Assembly (NCBI RefSeq): GCF_000373105.1
Contig: NZ_KB890414.1
Location: 1 to 34,445 of the forward strand
Length of the DNA stretch: 34,445 nucleotides
DNA from: Neolewinella persica DSM 23188
GTDB taxonomy: Bacteria; Bacteroidota; Bacteroidia; Chitinophagales; Saprospiraceae
Direction: 5' to 3'
In this document: positions 16,867-25,089 of the stretch, in pieces
Position numbering within the stretch: the first letter of the stretch is position 1
Layout: each line of letters opens with the position of its first letter
Notes under the pieces: generated by a model
What the model saw: only the letters and a program-made list of their open reading frames with translations
What the model was told of the DNA's origin: nothing
Database searches by the model: none
Translations under genes and position numbers: made by a program

Positions 16867-17226
16867 CTAACCCTCGCTCTCAAAAGAATTTCCCTTGTAC
16901 CCGCGGCCGCGCAAAAAAAAGACAACCAGCAAGGAGAGTATCATCAATATCCAGTAAATTGGAAATACTAAATAAACGTATAGTAACTCAAAGTTGTCCA
17001 TCGCCGGACCGTTGATTGCCAAGTTGCGACCGACCTCTCGCCCCGAAGAAACAAGAGGGAGAACGAAGCCAACAAATAAGAGAATAAGAGAAATCGTAAG
17101 GCAAGCATGCACACGAAATATGCGAAATACGATGGCTATTACAAGCACTACGATGCACGTCCATAGGTCATAGACGTCCATTTGCTCAACCATAATCCTA
17201 TAATAAGGAGTCATCTCTTTTTGCAT
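16867..17226 (-). CDS. Small hypothetical membrane protein
   Basis: The ATG at 17226 gives 119 residues; the longer frame to 17349 overlaps the glycosylase gene and has an unlikely Arg-rich front. Three hydrophobic segments are visible (DLWTCIVVLVIAIVF, the LTISLILLFVGFVLPLV helix, and LLYVYLVFPIYWILMILSLLVVFF). The tail LRGRGYKGNSFESEG is encoded in part by a copy of the dispersed 20-bp motif (16895-16914), as at the C-terminus of the gene at 281. No family recognised. Confidence 0.6.
   Translation of the reverse strand: MQKEMTPYYRIMVEQMDVYDLWTCIVVLVIAIVFRIFRVHACLTISLILLFVGFVLPLVSSGREVGRNLAINGPAMDNFELLYVYLVFPIYWILMILSLLVVFFLRGRGYKGNSFESEG
16895..16914 (+). repeat. Dispersed 20-bp motif, copy 7 (C-terminus of small membrane protein)
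   Basis: TTGTACCCGCGGCCGCGCAA, core intact; encodes part of RGRGYKG. Confidence 0.7.
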
Positions 17227-17305
17227 AGTGTTGACTAGATAGGCTGCGCCAAAATTTAGTGGCCTACCCTTGCGCCCAAAGGACCAACTGACCAAAAGAC
17301 CACGC

Positions 17306-17923
17306 CTACACCTCCGTATTATAAATCGCCCACATAAACCTCGACGCATAACTCCGATACGGCCGCCAAGGCTCCGTCACCCGCAAGATTTCCGCATTCA
17401 TTTTCTTGCCCTTCAGGGTTTCGTCGATATTGAAGAGACGGATGATGTTACGTTTTACAATCAGGTCATCGAGCGGCAGCAGGTCCGGTCGTTGGAGGAC
17501 GAACATCAGCACCATTTCTACCGTCCATTGCCCTACGCCCTTGATGGTGGTCAGCATGCCGATAATTTCCTCGTCGGTCCATTGTTCCCAGTCGGCGTTG
17601 ATCAGTTTATGGTCCAGCCAATACTGGGCTACGTTTTTGATGTAGGCGGTTTTTCCCCGGCTCATGCCGGCGGCGCGGATGGTGTCGTCGTCCATTTCCA
17701 GCAACCGCTCCGGGTGTGGGTACTCGTCGGGGAACAGTTGTAGAAAGCGGCCGAAGATGGTGCCGGCCGCCTTTCCGCTAAGTTGCTGATAGGCGATGGA
17801 GCGGAGCAGGCCGTAATAGACGTCACCACCGTGATCCGGCCGGGGCGGGATGGTATGGGCAGCGACGATGGGGGCGATGTTGGGTTCCTTGCTTAGGTGG
17901 AGGCGGATGGCGGGGTCGATCAT
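17306..17923 (-). CDS. DNA-3-methyladenine glycosylase (AlkA-like, HhH-GPD)
   Basis: ATG at 17923 gives about 205 residues; an upstream in-frame extension to 18052 lies in intergenic sequence and was rejected. The HhH-GPD core is clear: YGLLRSIAYQQLSGKAAGTIF, then the helix-hairpin-helix TTIKGVGQWTVEMVLMFVL and the catalytic Asp in RPDLLPLDDLIVKRNI. This fold removes alkylated purines from DNA in base-excision repair. The length fits the short AlkA/MagIII-type enzymes. The C-terminus (PWRPYRSYASRFMWAIYN) is typical of the family. It runs toward the small membrane protein gene, which starts 79 bp downstream. Confidence 0.93.
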   Translation of the reverse strand: MIDPAIRLHLSKEPNIAPIVAAHTIPPRPDHGGDVYYGLLRSIAYQQLSGKAAGTIFGRFLQLFPDEYPHPERLLEMDDDTIRAAGMSRGKTAYIKNVAQYWLDHKLINADWEQWTDEEIIGMLTTIKGVGQWTVEMVLMFVLQRPDLLPLDDLIVKRNIIRLFNIDETLKGKKMNAEILRVTEPWRPYRSYASRFMWAIYNTEV

Positions 17924-18053
17924 GGGCGAAAGATAAGGGCCTGGGCGGCCATCGTAGGTGGCGTTTATGCTGAGCGTAGTCAAAGAACAGGCGTAAAAGA
18001 GGCGATTGCAGGAGCAATTTTCAGCCCCTTCCCTGCGCTGTTCATCCATCACT

Positions 18054-18073
18054 CTGCACCCGCGCCCGCGCCC
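18054..18073 (+). repeat. Dispersed 20-bp motif, copy 8 (intergenic)
   Basis: CTGCACCCGCGCCCGCGCCC, 18 of 20, between the DUF1501 and glycosylase genes. Confidence 0.65.
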
Positions 18074-18118
18074 AAAGCTACCCGTAGGACAATCTGGAAG
18101 GATTTCGGCACTAACCGG

Positions 18119-19756
18119 CTACCTCATCCCCGCAATAAACTTGCCCCCGTACCGCTGCCCATTCGCCCGAATGCTGTACCCCACCGCAGCCACATGGCCG
18201 CGCAACTGGGGTAAGGTGAAGGCCAGCCGATGCGTACCGGCAGGGTATAACCGACCGCCAAGACGCTGCAATCGTTGACCGCTGAATGCCACGATCTCCA
18301 CTTCCAGGCGAGTAGCCCGGGGTAGGGTAAGTTCCAGTTCATAGGCAAGGGCGGAGCGGGTAATCACCCGGTGCTGCAGGCCCGTAGCTACCGCCGGAAA
18401 CAGGGTCGAACTGGTCGGGGAACACGCTAAACCCAGTTCCCCCACTCGCGCATAATCACCTCCTAAAATCTCGTTTACGGTGCCGGCGTCAATGCACAGC
18501 CAATTTTCCAGCAGGGTGGCGTACAGGGAGCGGAAGTCCGTTCCGAAACGAAGGTTACCCGTTGCGTCAAGGTCATCCAGGTCCGGGTTGCGGCCATGGG
18601 TTCCGCTGCCGCCGAGGGCAGGGCCGAACAGCATCACCGGAAGCGCCGTGCCGTGGTCCGTTCCGCTTACTCCGTTTTCCTGCACCCTGCGGCCAAACTC
18701 GGAATAGGTCATGGCCAGCACTTCCTCTTCCTTATCGCCTGCGGCTAGGTCTTCATAGAAAGCGGCCACAGCCGTACTCAGGTTGTTCAGGAGGCCCGGA
18801 TGGTTGGCGGATCCGTTTTGACCGACGTGGGTGTCAAAGCCGTCCAGGGTAACGAGGTAGAACTGGGTCTTCAGGCCGCCTTTGATCAGTCTGGCCACCA
18901 GGCGAAGTTGTTCGCCCAGGCTGGAGGTGTACTCCGCCTCGGTGATGGAGTTTTGATAGGCTTCCGCAATGGCCGTACTGTACAAGGTTGCGGCGTTGGC
19001 GATGGTCCGCAAAAAAAGGACCTGCTCGCCGTGGTAGCAATCGTCCGGCGCGTTGAGGTTGTCGTACAATACTCCGGTCTGGGCGAGGTCTTCCAGCCGG
19101 TCAGCATTAGCAAAATTGGCGGAGATGTCGATTTTATCGCTGTCGTTGAACAGCACACTCGTCGGACCCCCAATTTTAATGGCCGGTGGGTCACCGGTCA
19201 GGTCGGTTCGGTAATCGGGGTTTTGATTCACGTAGTAGCGCGCCAACCAGCCGTCCCCGTTTTCGTCCGGATTGGCGTTACCGCTTGCCATGATGTCTGC
19301 ACCAGTGAAATGGCTCAGGTTGTGGTCTTCATACCCTACGCTGTTGACCACGCGCATCCGCCCATCATCCCACAGGCCTTTGAGGGGTTGCATGGCGGCA
19401 GGAATCCCGAAATCACTATTAAGCCCGACCAGGTTGCTTTCGGCATGGGCCACGGTAGGTCGGAGGCTGCGGTACCGGTCCAAAGCATAAAGCGGTACGA
19501 TGGTGTTGAGCCCATCGTTACCCCCTTTCAGCCGGATCAGCACGAGCTTGCGGTCGCTGAAGTTTTCGTTCAGCGCCGCCGCCAGCGGGAAGCCATACAG
19601 GCCAGTGGCCGGAAGCCCGGCTGCGGCAAGAGTGGCCGCACTACCCAGGCCCAGGGTGCGAAGGAAGCTACGGCGACCATATTGCTGATGGTCCGCAATA
19701 TGCGCGGAATCGTCCTCCAGGCTCGTACCACGACGAAGATTAGCGTTGATTTTCAT
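18119..19756 (-). CDS. DUF1501 family protein with Tat signal
   Basis: A 545-residue protein. A twin-arginine signal lies at 28-40 (RRSFLRTLGLGSAATLAAAG), so it is exported folded. The body (KLVLIRLKGGNDGLNTIVPL, ...DHNLSHFTGADIMASG..., VTLDGFDTHVGQN, YSEFGRRVQENGVSGTDHGTA) is the DUF1501 family, related to alkaline-phosphatase-like hydrolases with metal-binding Asp/His. The last ~80 residues form an added beta-domain (TRLEVEIVAFSGQRLQRLGG...) that may be a sorting or adhesion module. It starts 12 bp after the DUF1800 stop, so the two form one operon, as is usual for this pair. Confidence 0.93.
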   Translation of the reverse strand: MKINANLRRGTSLEDDSAHIADHQQYGRRSFLRTLGLGSAATLAAAGLPATGLYGFPLAAALNENFSDRKLVLIRLKGGNDGLNTIVPLYALDRYRSLRPTVAHAESNLVGLNSDFGIPAAMQPLKGLWDDGRMRVVNSVGYEDHNLSHFTGADIMASGNANPDENGDGWLARYYVNQNPDYRTDLTGDPPAIKIGGPTSVLFNDSDKIDISANFANADRLEDLAQTGVLYDNLNAPDDCYHGEQVLFLRTIANAATLYSTAIAEAYQNSITEAEYTSSLGEQLRLVARLIKGGLKTQFYLVTLDGFDTHVGQNGSANHPGLLNNLSTAVAAFYEDLAAGDKEEEVLAMTYSEFGRRVQENGVSGTDHGTALPVMLFGPALGGSGTHGRNPDLDDLDATGNLRFGTDFRSLYATLLENWLCIDAGTVNEILGGDYARVGELGLACSPTSSTLFPAVATGLQHRVITRSALAYELELTLPRATRLEVEIVAFSGQRLQRLGGRLYPAGTHRLAFTLPQLRGHVAAVGYSIRANGQRYGGKFIAGMR

Positions 19757-19768
19757 GTCTTCAGGCTT

Positions 19769-21208
19769 TTAGCGTAATTGAAATTCGGGCAGTAGGCCGA
19801 GGTAGTTCAGCAAGCCTCCGAGTTGGAAAGGCGTGGCCCAGTAGTTGACCGTCCAGTTACCGTTTTGGAAGTAGTTTTCCGGAATCTCTCCTTTAAAACT
19901 GACCAACGCTGCGGCGTAATCCTCCGCAAACTGTAAGCCCTGGGGCAGGAAGTAATGGACCAGGTCCCGACATATGATTTCCACGTCCAGCGTCTCGTCC
20001 GTAGCGCTGCGGACCAGTTCCTGGAAATAGGCGAAATTGAACAGCGACGCTGCGCCAATCCGGCTGGCCTGGTAATCCCATCGATAGCGGATGCTGGTGG
20101 TGTTGATCCAGGCCCGGTTGCCGGGCCAGCCGGCTACGTCTACCGGGCTGAAAAGGACCTGGCCCTGTTCAGTGGCCCCCGCCGAATCGGTGAAAACGGA
20201 AAGCCCGTTAAGGGTCGTACCGATTTCGTTCAAGAGGATCAGTTGATGCTCAATGTGTCCCTCAATTATGGTGCCGAAATTCTTTTCGTCAAAAAAATGA
20301 CTGCTACTGAAGAGAATACGGAGCGTTGGTGCAAGTTCCCAATCATTTTCCCGGAGGGTACTTGCCAGCAGCGACACCATGACCTCATCCACTGCGGGGT
20401 TAACGAACCTCCGGTATAATTCAACGGCGATATACGCAGCGACCCGCTCCGCCCTTTCTTCAAACAACAGGTCGATTACATCGTCGTACCCCCAGTTACC
20501 CGTACGGCCAAAAATTGTTTTCTCTCCGTCATCGTGTTTAGCCGGGTCAAAAAGGATTGGGCCCCAGGCTTCCGTAATATTGGTATAACCGGTAAGCGCA
20601 CGGGCTGTTTCTTCGATGTCCTGCTGCGTATATCCGTTATCCACCCCCAGCGTAAATAGTTCGTACAATTCCCGGCCGTAGTTCTCGTTTGGACTCCCGG
20701 CTTCATTTTGCGCGCCATTCAGAAAAATCAGCATTGCGGGGGTCAGCCCTATGGCCCGGACAAAATCTCTGAAGTTCCCCAAAGCATGTTGTTGCAGCAG
20801 CTTATGGTATTGGTAGGTGTATCCGGATGACTCATAGACGTCAAAACGAGTGACGAAGTGGTTGTGCCAGAAAAATGCCATCCGGCCCCTCAGCCCATTT
20901 TGCTGCAGGTCGATGATCCACTGCCGGCTCCAACCACCGATCTCCAGCGTACTTTCTAATAAGGCCAAACCGTATTCAGCCCTGGTTTTGTTGGCGAAGG
21001 CCGGCTCAGGACTAAGTGGGAGCGCCTCTGCTGCGGAGATCAGGTCAGCCACCACGTCGAGCGGGTTTCGGTTCAGATCAGCCATAACGGTGGTTATGGA
21101 GGTGCCAAATCCGGCCCGGCGGTGCAGGTGCACTGCCCGTTGACGATTCCATGGTTGGTCCGCCGTGGGGACGTAAGGGACTAATCCGGCCGTAGCACAG
21201 TTCATCAT
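19769..21208 (-). CDS. DUF1800 family protein
   Basis: A 479-residue protein with the DUF1800 signatures: HLHRRAGFGTS near the N-terminus, MAFFWHNHFVTR in the middle and NYGRELYELFTLGVDNGYTQQDIEETARALTG at about 173-203. No signal peptide is evident; the start is one of two adjacent ATGs (21208 or 21205). DUF1800 genes typically lie directly upstream of DUF1501 genes and the pair is thought to act together on an unknown envelope or polysaccharide substrate; here the spacing is 12 bp. A copy of the dispersed motif lies 177 bp upstream of its start. Confidence 0.93.
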   Translation of the reverse strand: MMNCATAGLVPYVPTADQPWNRQRAVHLHRRAGFGTSITTVMADLNRNPLDVVADLISAAEALPLSPEPAFANKTRAEYGLALLESTLEIGGWSRQWIIDLQQNGLRGRMAFFWHNHFVTRFDVYESSGYTYQYHKLLQQHALGNFRDFVRAIGLTPAMLIFLNGAQNEAGSPNENYGRELYELFTLGVDNGYTQQDIEETARALTGYTNITEAWGPILFDPAKHDDGEKTIFGRTGNWGYDDVIDLLFEERAERVAAYIAVELYRRFVNPAVDEVMVSLLASTLRENDWELAPTLRILFSSSHFFDEKNFGTIIEGHIEHQLILLNEIGTTLNGLSVFTDSAGATEQGQVLFSPVDVAGWPGNRAWINTTSIRYRWDYQASRIGAASLFNFAYFQELVRSATDETLDVEIICRDLVHYFLPQGLQFAEDYAAALVSFKGEIPENYFQNGNWTVNYWATPFQLGGLLNYLGLLPEFQLR

Positions 21209-21565
21209 GACGTTGGTTTTTAGCTGTCGGTTTTATCCGGAAGACGCTTGATGCAAGAGGCGTCTTCTCTTTGTTACAACTCGTTGTGGGACTTAGGTAG
21301 TGCTACGAAGTTAGTCGGGCAAGGGGCATCACGCAAGGCCTGGTAACGGTTTAGGGAGATTTTAACGGCAGGTTAATTTTTTCAGGGCGGGCGCGCGGGT
21401 GCAAGGAAGGCTTGAAGGAGCGGTGGGAATAACCAAGCTCCCGGGCTACACCTCCGAATTCAGGTTGAAACCCGTAACATTTCTTCTCTTCAAGTCCCTG
21501 AAGGTGACTAAATTACCACAAGACCAAAGCACCAATAGACCAACAAGCCAACAGACCAAAACACC
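21209..21565. other. Divergent promoter region of DUF1800 and sulfatase genes
   Basis: 357 bp. It contains an 8-bp perfect hairpin (GAAGACGC 21240-21247 with GCGTCTTC 21260-21267), a copy of the dispersed motif (21385-21404), and before the sulfatase ATG a G-poor stretch made of degenerate 'gaccaa' repeats (about 21520-21565), which probably gives an unstructured mRNA leader. No -7 box is certain. Confidence 0.5.
21385..21404 (-). repeat. Dispersed 20-bp motif, copy 9 (DUF1800/sulfatase intergenic)
   Basis: Reverse complement TTGCACCCGCGCGCCCGCCC, diverged in the middle. Confidence 0.55.
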
Positions 21566-22960
21566 ATGCTCCGCCTCTTCCCCCTGCTCCTCCCCCTCCT
21601 ACTTTGCACCTGCGGCCCCGCCCAGGAAAACACTCCGACCGCGCCCCGGACCGGACCGCCGAACGTCGTCATCATCTATATGGACGACATGGGCTTCGGT
21701 GACCTGAGCAGCTACGGCCACCCGAATATCCAAACTCCGAACGTCGACCGACTGGCGCGGGAAGGGCAGCGGTGGACCAGCTTTTACACCGCCAGTTCCG
21801 TCTGTTCCCCCAGCCGTGGCGCGCTGCTGACCGGGCGGTACCCGATCCGAATCGGACTGGCCGGGCCGCAGAAACGCGTGTTTTTCCCCGACTCCAAAGG
21901 CGGGCTGCCAACTGAAGAAATCACCATCGCCGAAATGCTGCAATCAGAGGGCTACGCAACGGCCTGCATTGGGAAGTGGCACCTGGGGCATTTACCGGAG
22001 TACCTGCCTACCCGCCAGGGCTTCGATTACTACTTTGGCATTCCTTACAGCAATGATATGGACGGCATAAAGTGGGGGCTGGACTACCTCCTTGGCCCAA
22101 TGGACACTAGCCTTTGGAAAGTCCCTCTGCTGGAGAACGAAACGGAGATCCAACGGCCAGCCAACCAGTTTACCATCACCAAACGCTACACGGAAAAGGC
22201 TGTCGAATTCATCACCGGGCAACGGGACAGCCCCTTCTTTCTCTACCTGCCCCACTCAATGGTGCATACGCCGCTCTTCGCCTCGGAGGCCTTCCAGGGC
22301 AAAAGCCCACGGGGGCGTTTCGGCGATGCAATGGCGGAGGTCGATTGGTCCGTCGGTGAAATAACAAAAGCCCTGGAAGAGCTCGGATTGGCGGAAAACA
22401 CCCTCATAATTTTCAGTTCCGACAACGGCCCCTGGCTCAGCATGCGGGAGCACGGCGGCTCCGCCGGACTGCTGAAAGACGGCAAGGGAACGACCTGGGA
22501 AGGCGGCATGCGCGTGCCCGGCATCTTCTACCAACCGGGTTCCGTCGCTCCAGGAACCATTACCGATATGGGGTCCACCCTTGATCTGTTGCCTACCCTT
22601 GCCGCATGGACGGGCGCCCAGGCTCCTACTGACCGGATACTGGACGGTTTCGACCTCTCGGCCGTCCTCCGCGAGCGGGCGCCCAGCCCACGCGATCACA
22701 TGCTCTTCTACCGCAAAGACGAACTCTTCGCCGCCCGCCGGGGCGACTACAAAGCCCACTTCATCACCGCAACCTGTTACCGGCCCGATAATATGCGGGA
22801 AGTCCACGCCACGCCCTTACTCTATCACCTCCATCACGACCCAAGTGAGGTCTACGATAAAGCGGTAGAACATCCCGAAGTCCTGGCCGAAATACAGGAA
22901 ATGGTGGACAATCACTCGCGCACGGTGGTGCGGGTGGAGGCGGAGATGGATCGGCGGTGA
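21566..22960 (+). CDS. Type I sulfatase lipoprotein
   Basis: A 464-residue arylsulfatase-type enzyme. The formylglycine site is CSPSR at 80-84, followed by GALLTGRYP; metal ligands are D40-D41 in IIYMDD and SSDNGPW further on. Lys/His residues of the fold appear in GKWHLGH and LPHSMVHTP. An N-terminal hydrophobic signal ends in LLLCTCG, so it is probably lipid-anchored at Cys14; the lipobox lacks the usual Gly/Ala before Cys. This lipobox region is encoded by a copy of the dispersed 20-bp motif. It hydrolyses sulfate esters of sugars or other compounds; it needs formylglycine-generating enzyme, not seen in this window. Confidence 0.95.
   Translation: MLRLFPLLLPLLLCTCGPAQENTPTAPRTGPPNVVIIYMDDMGFGDLSSYGHPNIQTPNVDRLAREGQRWTSFYTASSVCSPSRGALLTGRYPIRIGLAGPQKRVFFPDSKGGLPTEEITIAEMLQSEGYATACIGKWHLGHLPEYLPTRQGFDYYFGIPYSNDMDGIKWGLDYLLGPMDTSLWKVPLLENETEIQRPANQFTITKRYTEKAVEFITGQRDSPFFLYLPHSMVHTPLFASEAFQGKSPRGRFGDAMAEVDWSVGEITKALEELGLAENTLIIFSSDNGPWLSMREHGGSAGLLKDGKGTTWEGGMRVPGIFYQPGSVAPGTITDMGSTLDLLPTLAAWTGAQAPTDRILDGFDLSAVLRERAPSPRDHMLFYRKDELFAARRGDYKAHFITATCYRPDNMREVHATPLLYHLHHDPSEVYDKAVEHPEVLAEIQEMVDNHSRTVVRVEAEMDRR
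21604..21623 (+). repeat. Dispersed 20-bp motif, copy 10 (sulfatase lipobox)
   Basis: TTGCACCTGCGGCCCCGCCC, 19 of 20. Part of a 30-bp identity (21600-21629) with copy 12. Encodes CTCGPA. Confidence 0.85.
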
Positions 22961-22965
22961 TAGAC

Positions 22966-23964
22966 CTAACGGGCAACGGTAAACCGCTGAGCGGCACCTT
23001 GCTCGGGATACAGAAAATAAGTACCCATCGGCAAACCGACCGGCAGGTCGATCCGGAAACGCCGGGCGTCATTTATAATCCCTCGAGCTACTTGTCGCCC
23101 GGCGGCATCGGTAATGGTAAAGTTTCCGCTATCCAGCCCTTCTACGAAAATATGGTCTTGTGCCGGATTGGGGAAGAGGTTCAAAGTCGGTTCGCCAGCG
23201 GCCTGCGCCAGAGCTACGATGTTGGAATAGGTAAAGTCCCCGTCAAAGTCGATTTGCCGAAGGCGGTACAGCACCGGGTTGGTTGGCCCCGGTTCGGCGT
23301 CGAGGAAATTATAGCTACTCGGGGTGTTAGACGTACCGGCTGCAATAACGCTGCCGATTGCTAACCAGTTGCCAGCAGTATTTTGACGTTCTACAATAAA
23401 TTGATCGGAATCGACTTCCGTCGCCGTTTGCCAGTCTAACCGGGCAGATTTACCGGCCCAGCGGCCCGTGAACCCAAGCCATTCCACTGGAAAGACGGTA
23501 GCGTCGAACTCAGCAAATACCTCTGCGTCCGTAAAGCGGTAGCTCCAAAAAAGGCCGGGCAGCTCCTGAGTTTCGGGCAAACGGTCCAGCGAACCGGCGG
23601 TAATCAATTCGTAACTTACGCTTTCCTGGGGGTCATAACCGTCAACCAGTTCTGTCCTGATGACATCATTTACAAATTCGATGTCGTCGCCTTGAGTGGC
23701 GACCATTTTACCATAATCTCCGGAGGCAGGTGCGTCGCCAATCTGAAAAACAAGTGTCCCCAGATTAGTAGCCTGGTTGACCCACTCAATTGTTCCGCGT
23801 ACGGTGAGTGTTCCACCAGGCTCGATGCTCAGACCATCATCCAGGTACAAATAACTGTCTTTCTTACTGAGGGTGACGCTACCACCATTTTGTATGTATA
23901 ATTGGGCGGTAACCGGCGTGGTGACGAGTAGAACGAGCAGGGTTAGCGAAGTTAAGACCTTCAT
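22966..23964 (-). CDS. Secreted protein with T9SS type A sorting domain
   Basis: A 332-residue protein with signal peptide (MKVLTSLTLLVLLVTTPVTA). Residues 20-90 are repeated short strands (SVTLSKKDSYLYLDDGLSIEPGGTL) as in secreted beta-solenoid surface proteins. A linker with the phrase EWLGFTGRWAGKSARLDWQTATEVDSDQFIVERQ marks the fibronectin-like module common before T9SS domains, and the end is a type A CTD: LNLFPNPAQDHIFVEG...GTYFLYPEQGAAQRFTVAR. It should pass through the type IX secretion machinery to the cell surface. Its stop lies 5 bp from the sulfatase stop (convergent). Confidence 0.9.
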   Translation of the reverse strand: MKVLTSLTLLVLLVTTPVTAQLYIQNGGSVTLSKKDSYLYLDDGLSIEPGGTLTVRGTIEWVNQATNLGTLVFQIGDAPASGDYGKMVATQGDDIEFVNDVIRTELVDGYDPQESVSYELITAGSLDRLPETQELPGLFWSYRFTDAEVFAEFDATVFPVEWLGFTGRWAGKSARLDWQTATEVDSDQFIVERQNTAGNWLAIGSVIAAGTSNTPSSYNFLDAEPGPTNPVLYRLRQIDFDGDFTYSNIVALAQAAGEPTLNLFPNPAQDHIFVEGLDSGNFTITDAAGRQVARGIINDARRFRIDLPVGLPMGTYFLYPEQGAAQRFTVAR

Positions 23965-24012
23965 GGTGCAGCTTTTAATTTATCGTTGGAGTGGAGCGTG
24001 TCAGGCACCGGA

Positions 24013-24675
24013 CTAAAAATCCAATGCATCGACCAGGAAGCCGTGGATGAGCACATTGATGGTCGTTTGAGAGGCCAGGTTATTATTGAAAATTACAATC
24101 CGGTCATTTGGCCGGAGGATCATGAGCGGGTTTGATTGATCACCCGCTAGGGTGACCAGTTCCCGGTTAGAGCCCACCATGCGCACCAGAGAGTTACTTC
24201 TAACGGTGTTGTTTGCGGCCTGCGCGTAAACCCCACAATCAATGCGTTCAAATGTTGAAGTCAGGTTATTGTCTTGTGCCTGTATGCGAGTCACCAGGAA
24301 AAACATGCCACTGGGCACCCTGTTGAAGCTGGTAGCACTATCCTCCCACGACTGGAGGTTTACCAGGCCGGGACTGGCAAGTTGGTTGCCAACGGATATC
24401 GGACCGGAGCGCCCAACATAAGGTACCGGATTACTAGGCGTACCAGTGCTTTTCTGTTCCGTCAGCGATTTCCACTCCCTCCCGTCGTACCCCTCAAAGT
24501 CATCTGAGACCGTGGTGTAGCGAAGGGTGCCGGCGGTAGGGGTCCGGCCATCGTTTGAAATTTTGAGCTTTCCGTTAACGTCAAGTTCCTGGGTGGGGGC
24601 GTTGGTGCCTACCCCGACCTGAGCCTGGAGGAAACTGCCCGTTAAGAGGAGGAGGAAAAGGGTAAGCGCGCGCAT
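24013..24675 (-). CDS. Secreted hypothetical protein with tail-fibre-like N-terminus
   Basis: A 220-residue protein with signal peptide (to about residue 18, FLQAQ) and an opening VGVGTNAPTQELDVNGKLKISNDG, the 'GVGTxxPxxxLDVxG' phrase found at the start of many Bacteroidota tail-fibre-like or peptidase-S74-type surface proteins. The rest is Ser/Asn/Gly-rich beta sequence with a central VLRPNDRIVIFNNNLA. No catalytic motif is visible. It lies upstream of the T9SS cargo gene on the same strand with 48 bp between, possibly one transcription unit. Confidence 0.75.
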   Translation of the reverse strand: MRALTLFLLLLTGSFLQAQVGVGTNAPTQELDVNGKLKISNDGRTPTAGTLRYTTVSDDFEGYDGREWKSLTEQKSTGTPSNPVPYVGRSGPISVGNQLASPGLVNLQSWEDSATSFNRVPSGMFFLVTRIQAQDNNLTSTFERIDCGVYAQAANNTVRSNSLVRMVGSNRELVTLAGDQSNPLMILRPNDRIVIFNNNLASQTTINVLIHGFLVDALDF

Positions 24676-24872
24676 AATTAGGGACTTTTGTTTGTCTCTT
24701 TATGCTGGTTGGTGGGTTAGTGTTACATGGAGGCATAAAAAAAGCGCAGCTCTCGAGAACTCAATATAGGCCTAGACAGAGTAAGGGCATAGCTGTATTT
24801 CACCAACTACTTAAGTGAAAAAAGAATTGGTAGCCTCTCAAGGCCACAGGTTCGGAGGACCGTCTCTTGTAG

Positions 24873-24891
24873 CATGGGGTGCAACCCCATG
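24873..24891 (+). terminator. Hairpin CATGGGGT/ACCCCATG followed by TTTT
   Basis: A perfect 8-bp stem with a 3-nt loop followed by TTTTCG. No + strand gene lies directly upstream, so it may be a dispersed palindrome rather than a working terminator. Confidence 0.4.
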
Positions 24892-24915
24892 TTTTCGTTA
24901 TCCCAATTTTCCAAA

Positions 24916-24952
24916 TCGCAGATTTTGACGGATTGCACAGATTAACGCAGAT
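24916..24952. repeat. Short CGCAGAT/GATTGCACAGATT direct repeats
   Basis: CGCAGATT, GGATTGCACAGATT and CGCAGAT recur within about 37 bp. Similar 'cgcagattgcacagatt' repeats occur between genes in many bacteria; function unknown. Confidence 0.4.
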
Positions 24953-24998
24953 GGAGAGGAATCTCACGGCCTCGATCTCTGCTCCTTCATCCTTTTTC

Positions 24999-25018
24999 CT
25001 GCACCTGCGCCCCCGCCC
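24999..25018 (+). repeat. Dispersed 20-bp motif, copy 11 (upstream of DIP1984 gene)
   Basis: CTGCACCTGCGCCCCCGCCC, 18 of 20. Confidence 0.7.
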
Positions 25019-25081
25019 TAAATCCGAACACCCCGCAACTAACCACCATTCTAATTACATTTAAGCCCCGAAGCCTAAAAC

Positions 25082-25085
25082 TTTG
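25082..25085 (+). promoter_or_regulatory. TTTG -7 element directly upstream of the DIP1984 gene
   Basis: CTAAAACTTTG with TTTG ending 4 nt before ATG 25090, the same spacing as at rsgA. The TA of the TAnnTTTG box is not perfect (AAACTTTG). Suggests a leaderless or very short-leader mRNA. Confidence 0.35.
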
Positions 25086-25089
25086 CACC

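Larger units (their letters stand above)
24676..25089. other. Intergenic region with hairpin, direct repeats and dispersed motif
   Basis: 414 bp without a supported ORF. It holds a perfect 8-bp hairpin (24873-24891), a cluster of 'CGCAGAT'-type direct repeats (24916-24952), a dispersed motif copy (24999-25018) and the probable promoter of the DIP1984 gene. Confidence 0.5.

Noticed and set aside
18800..19777. 325-residue + strand ORF over the DUF1501 gene
   Set aside because: Antisense shadow of a gene with clear family motifs and Tat signal.
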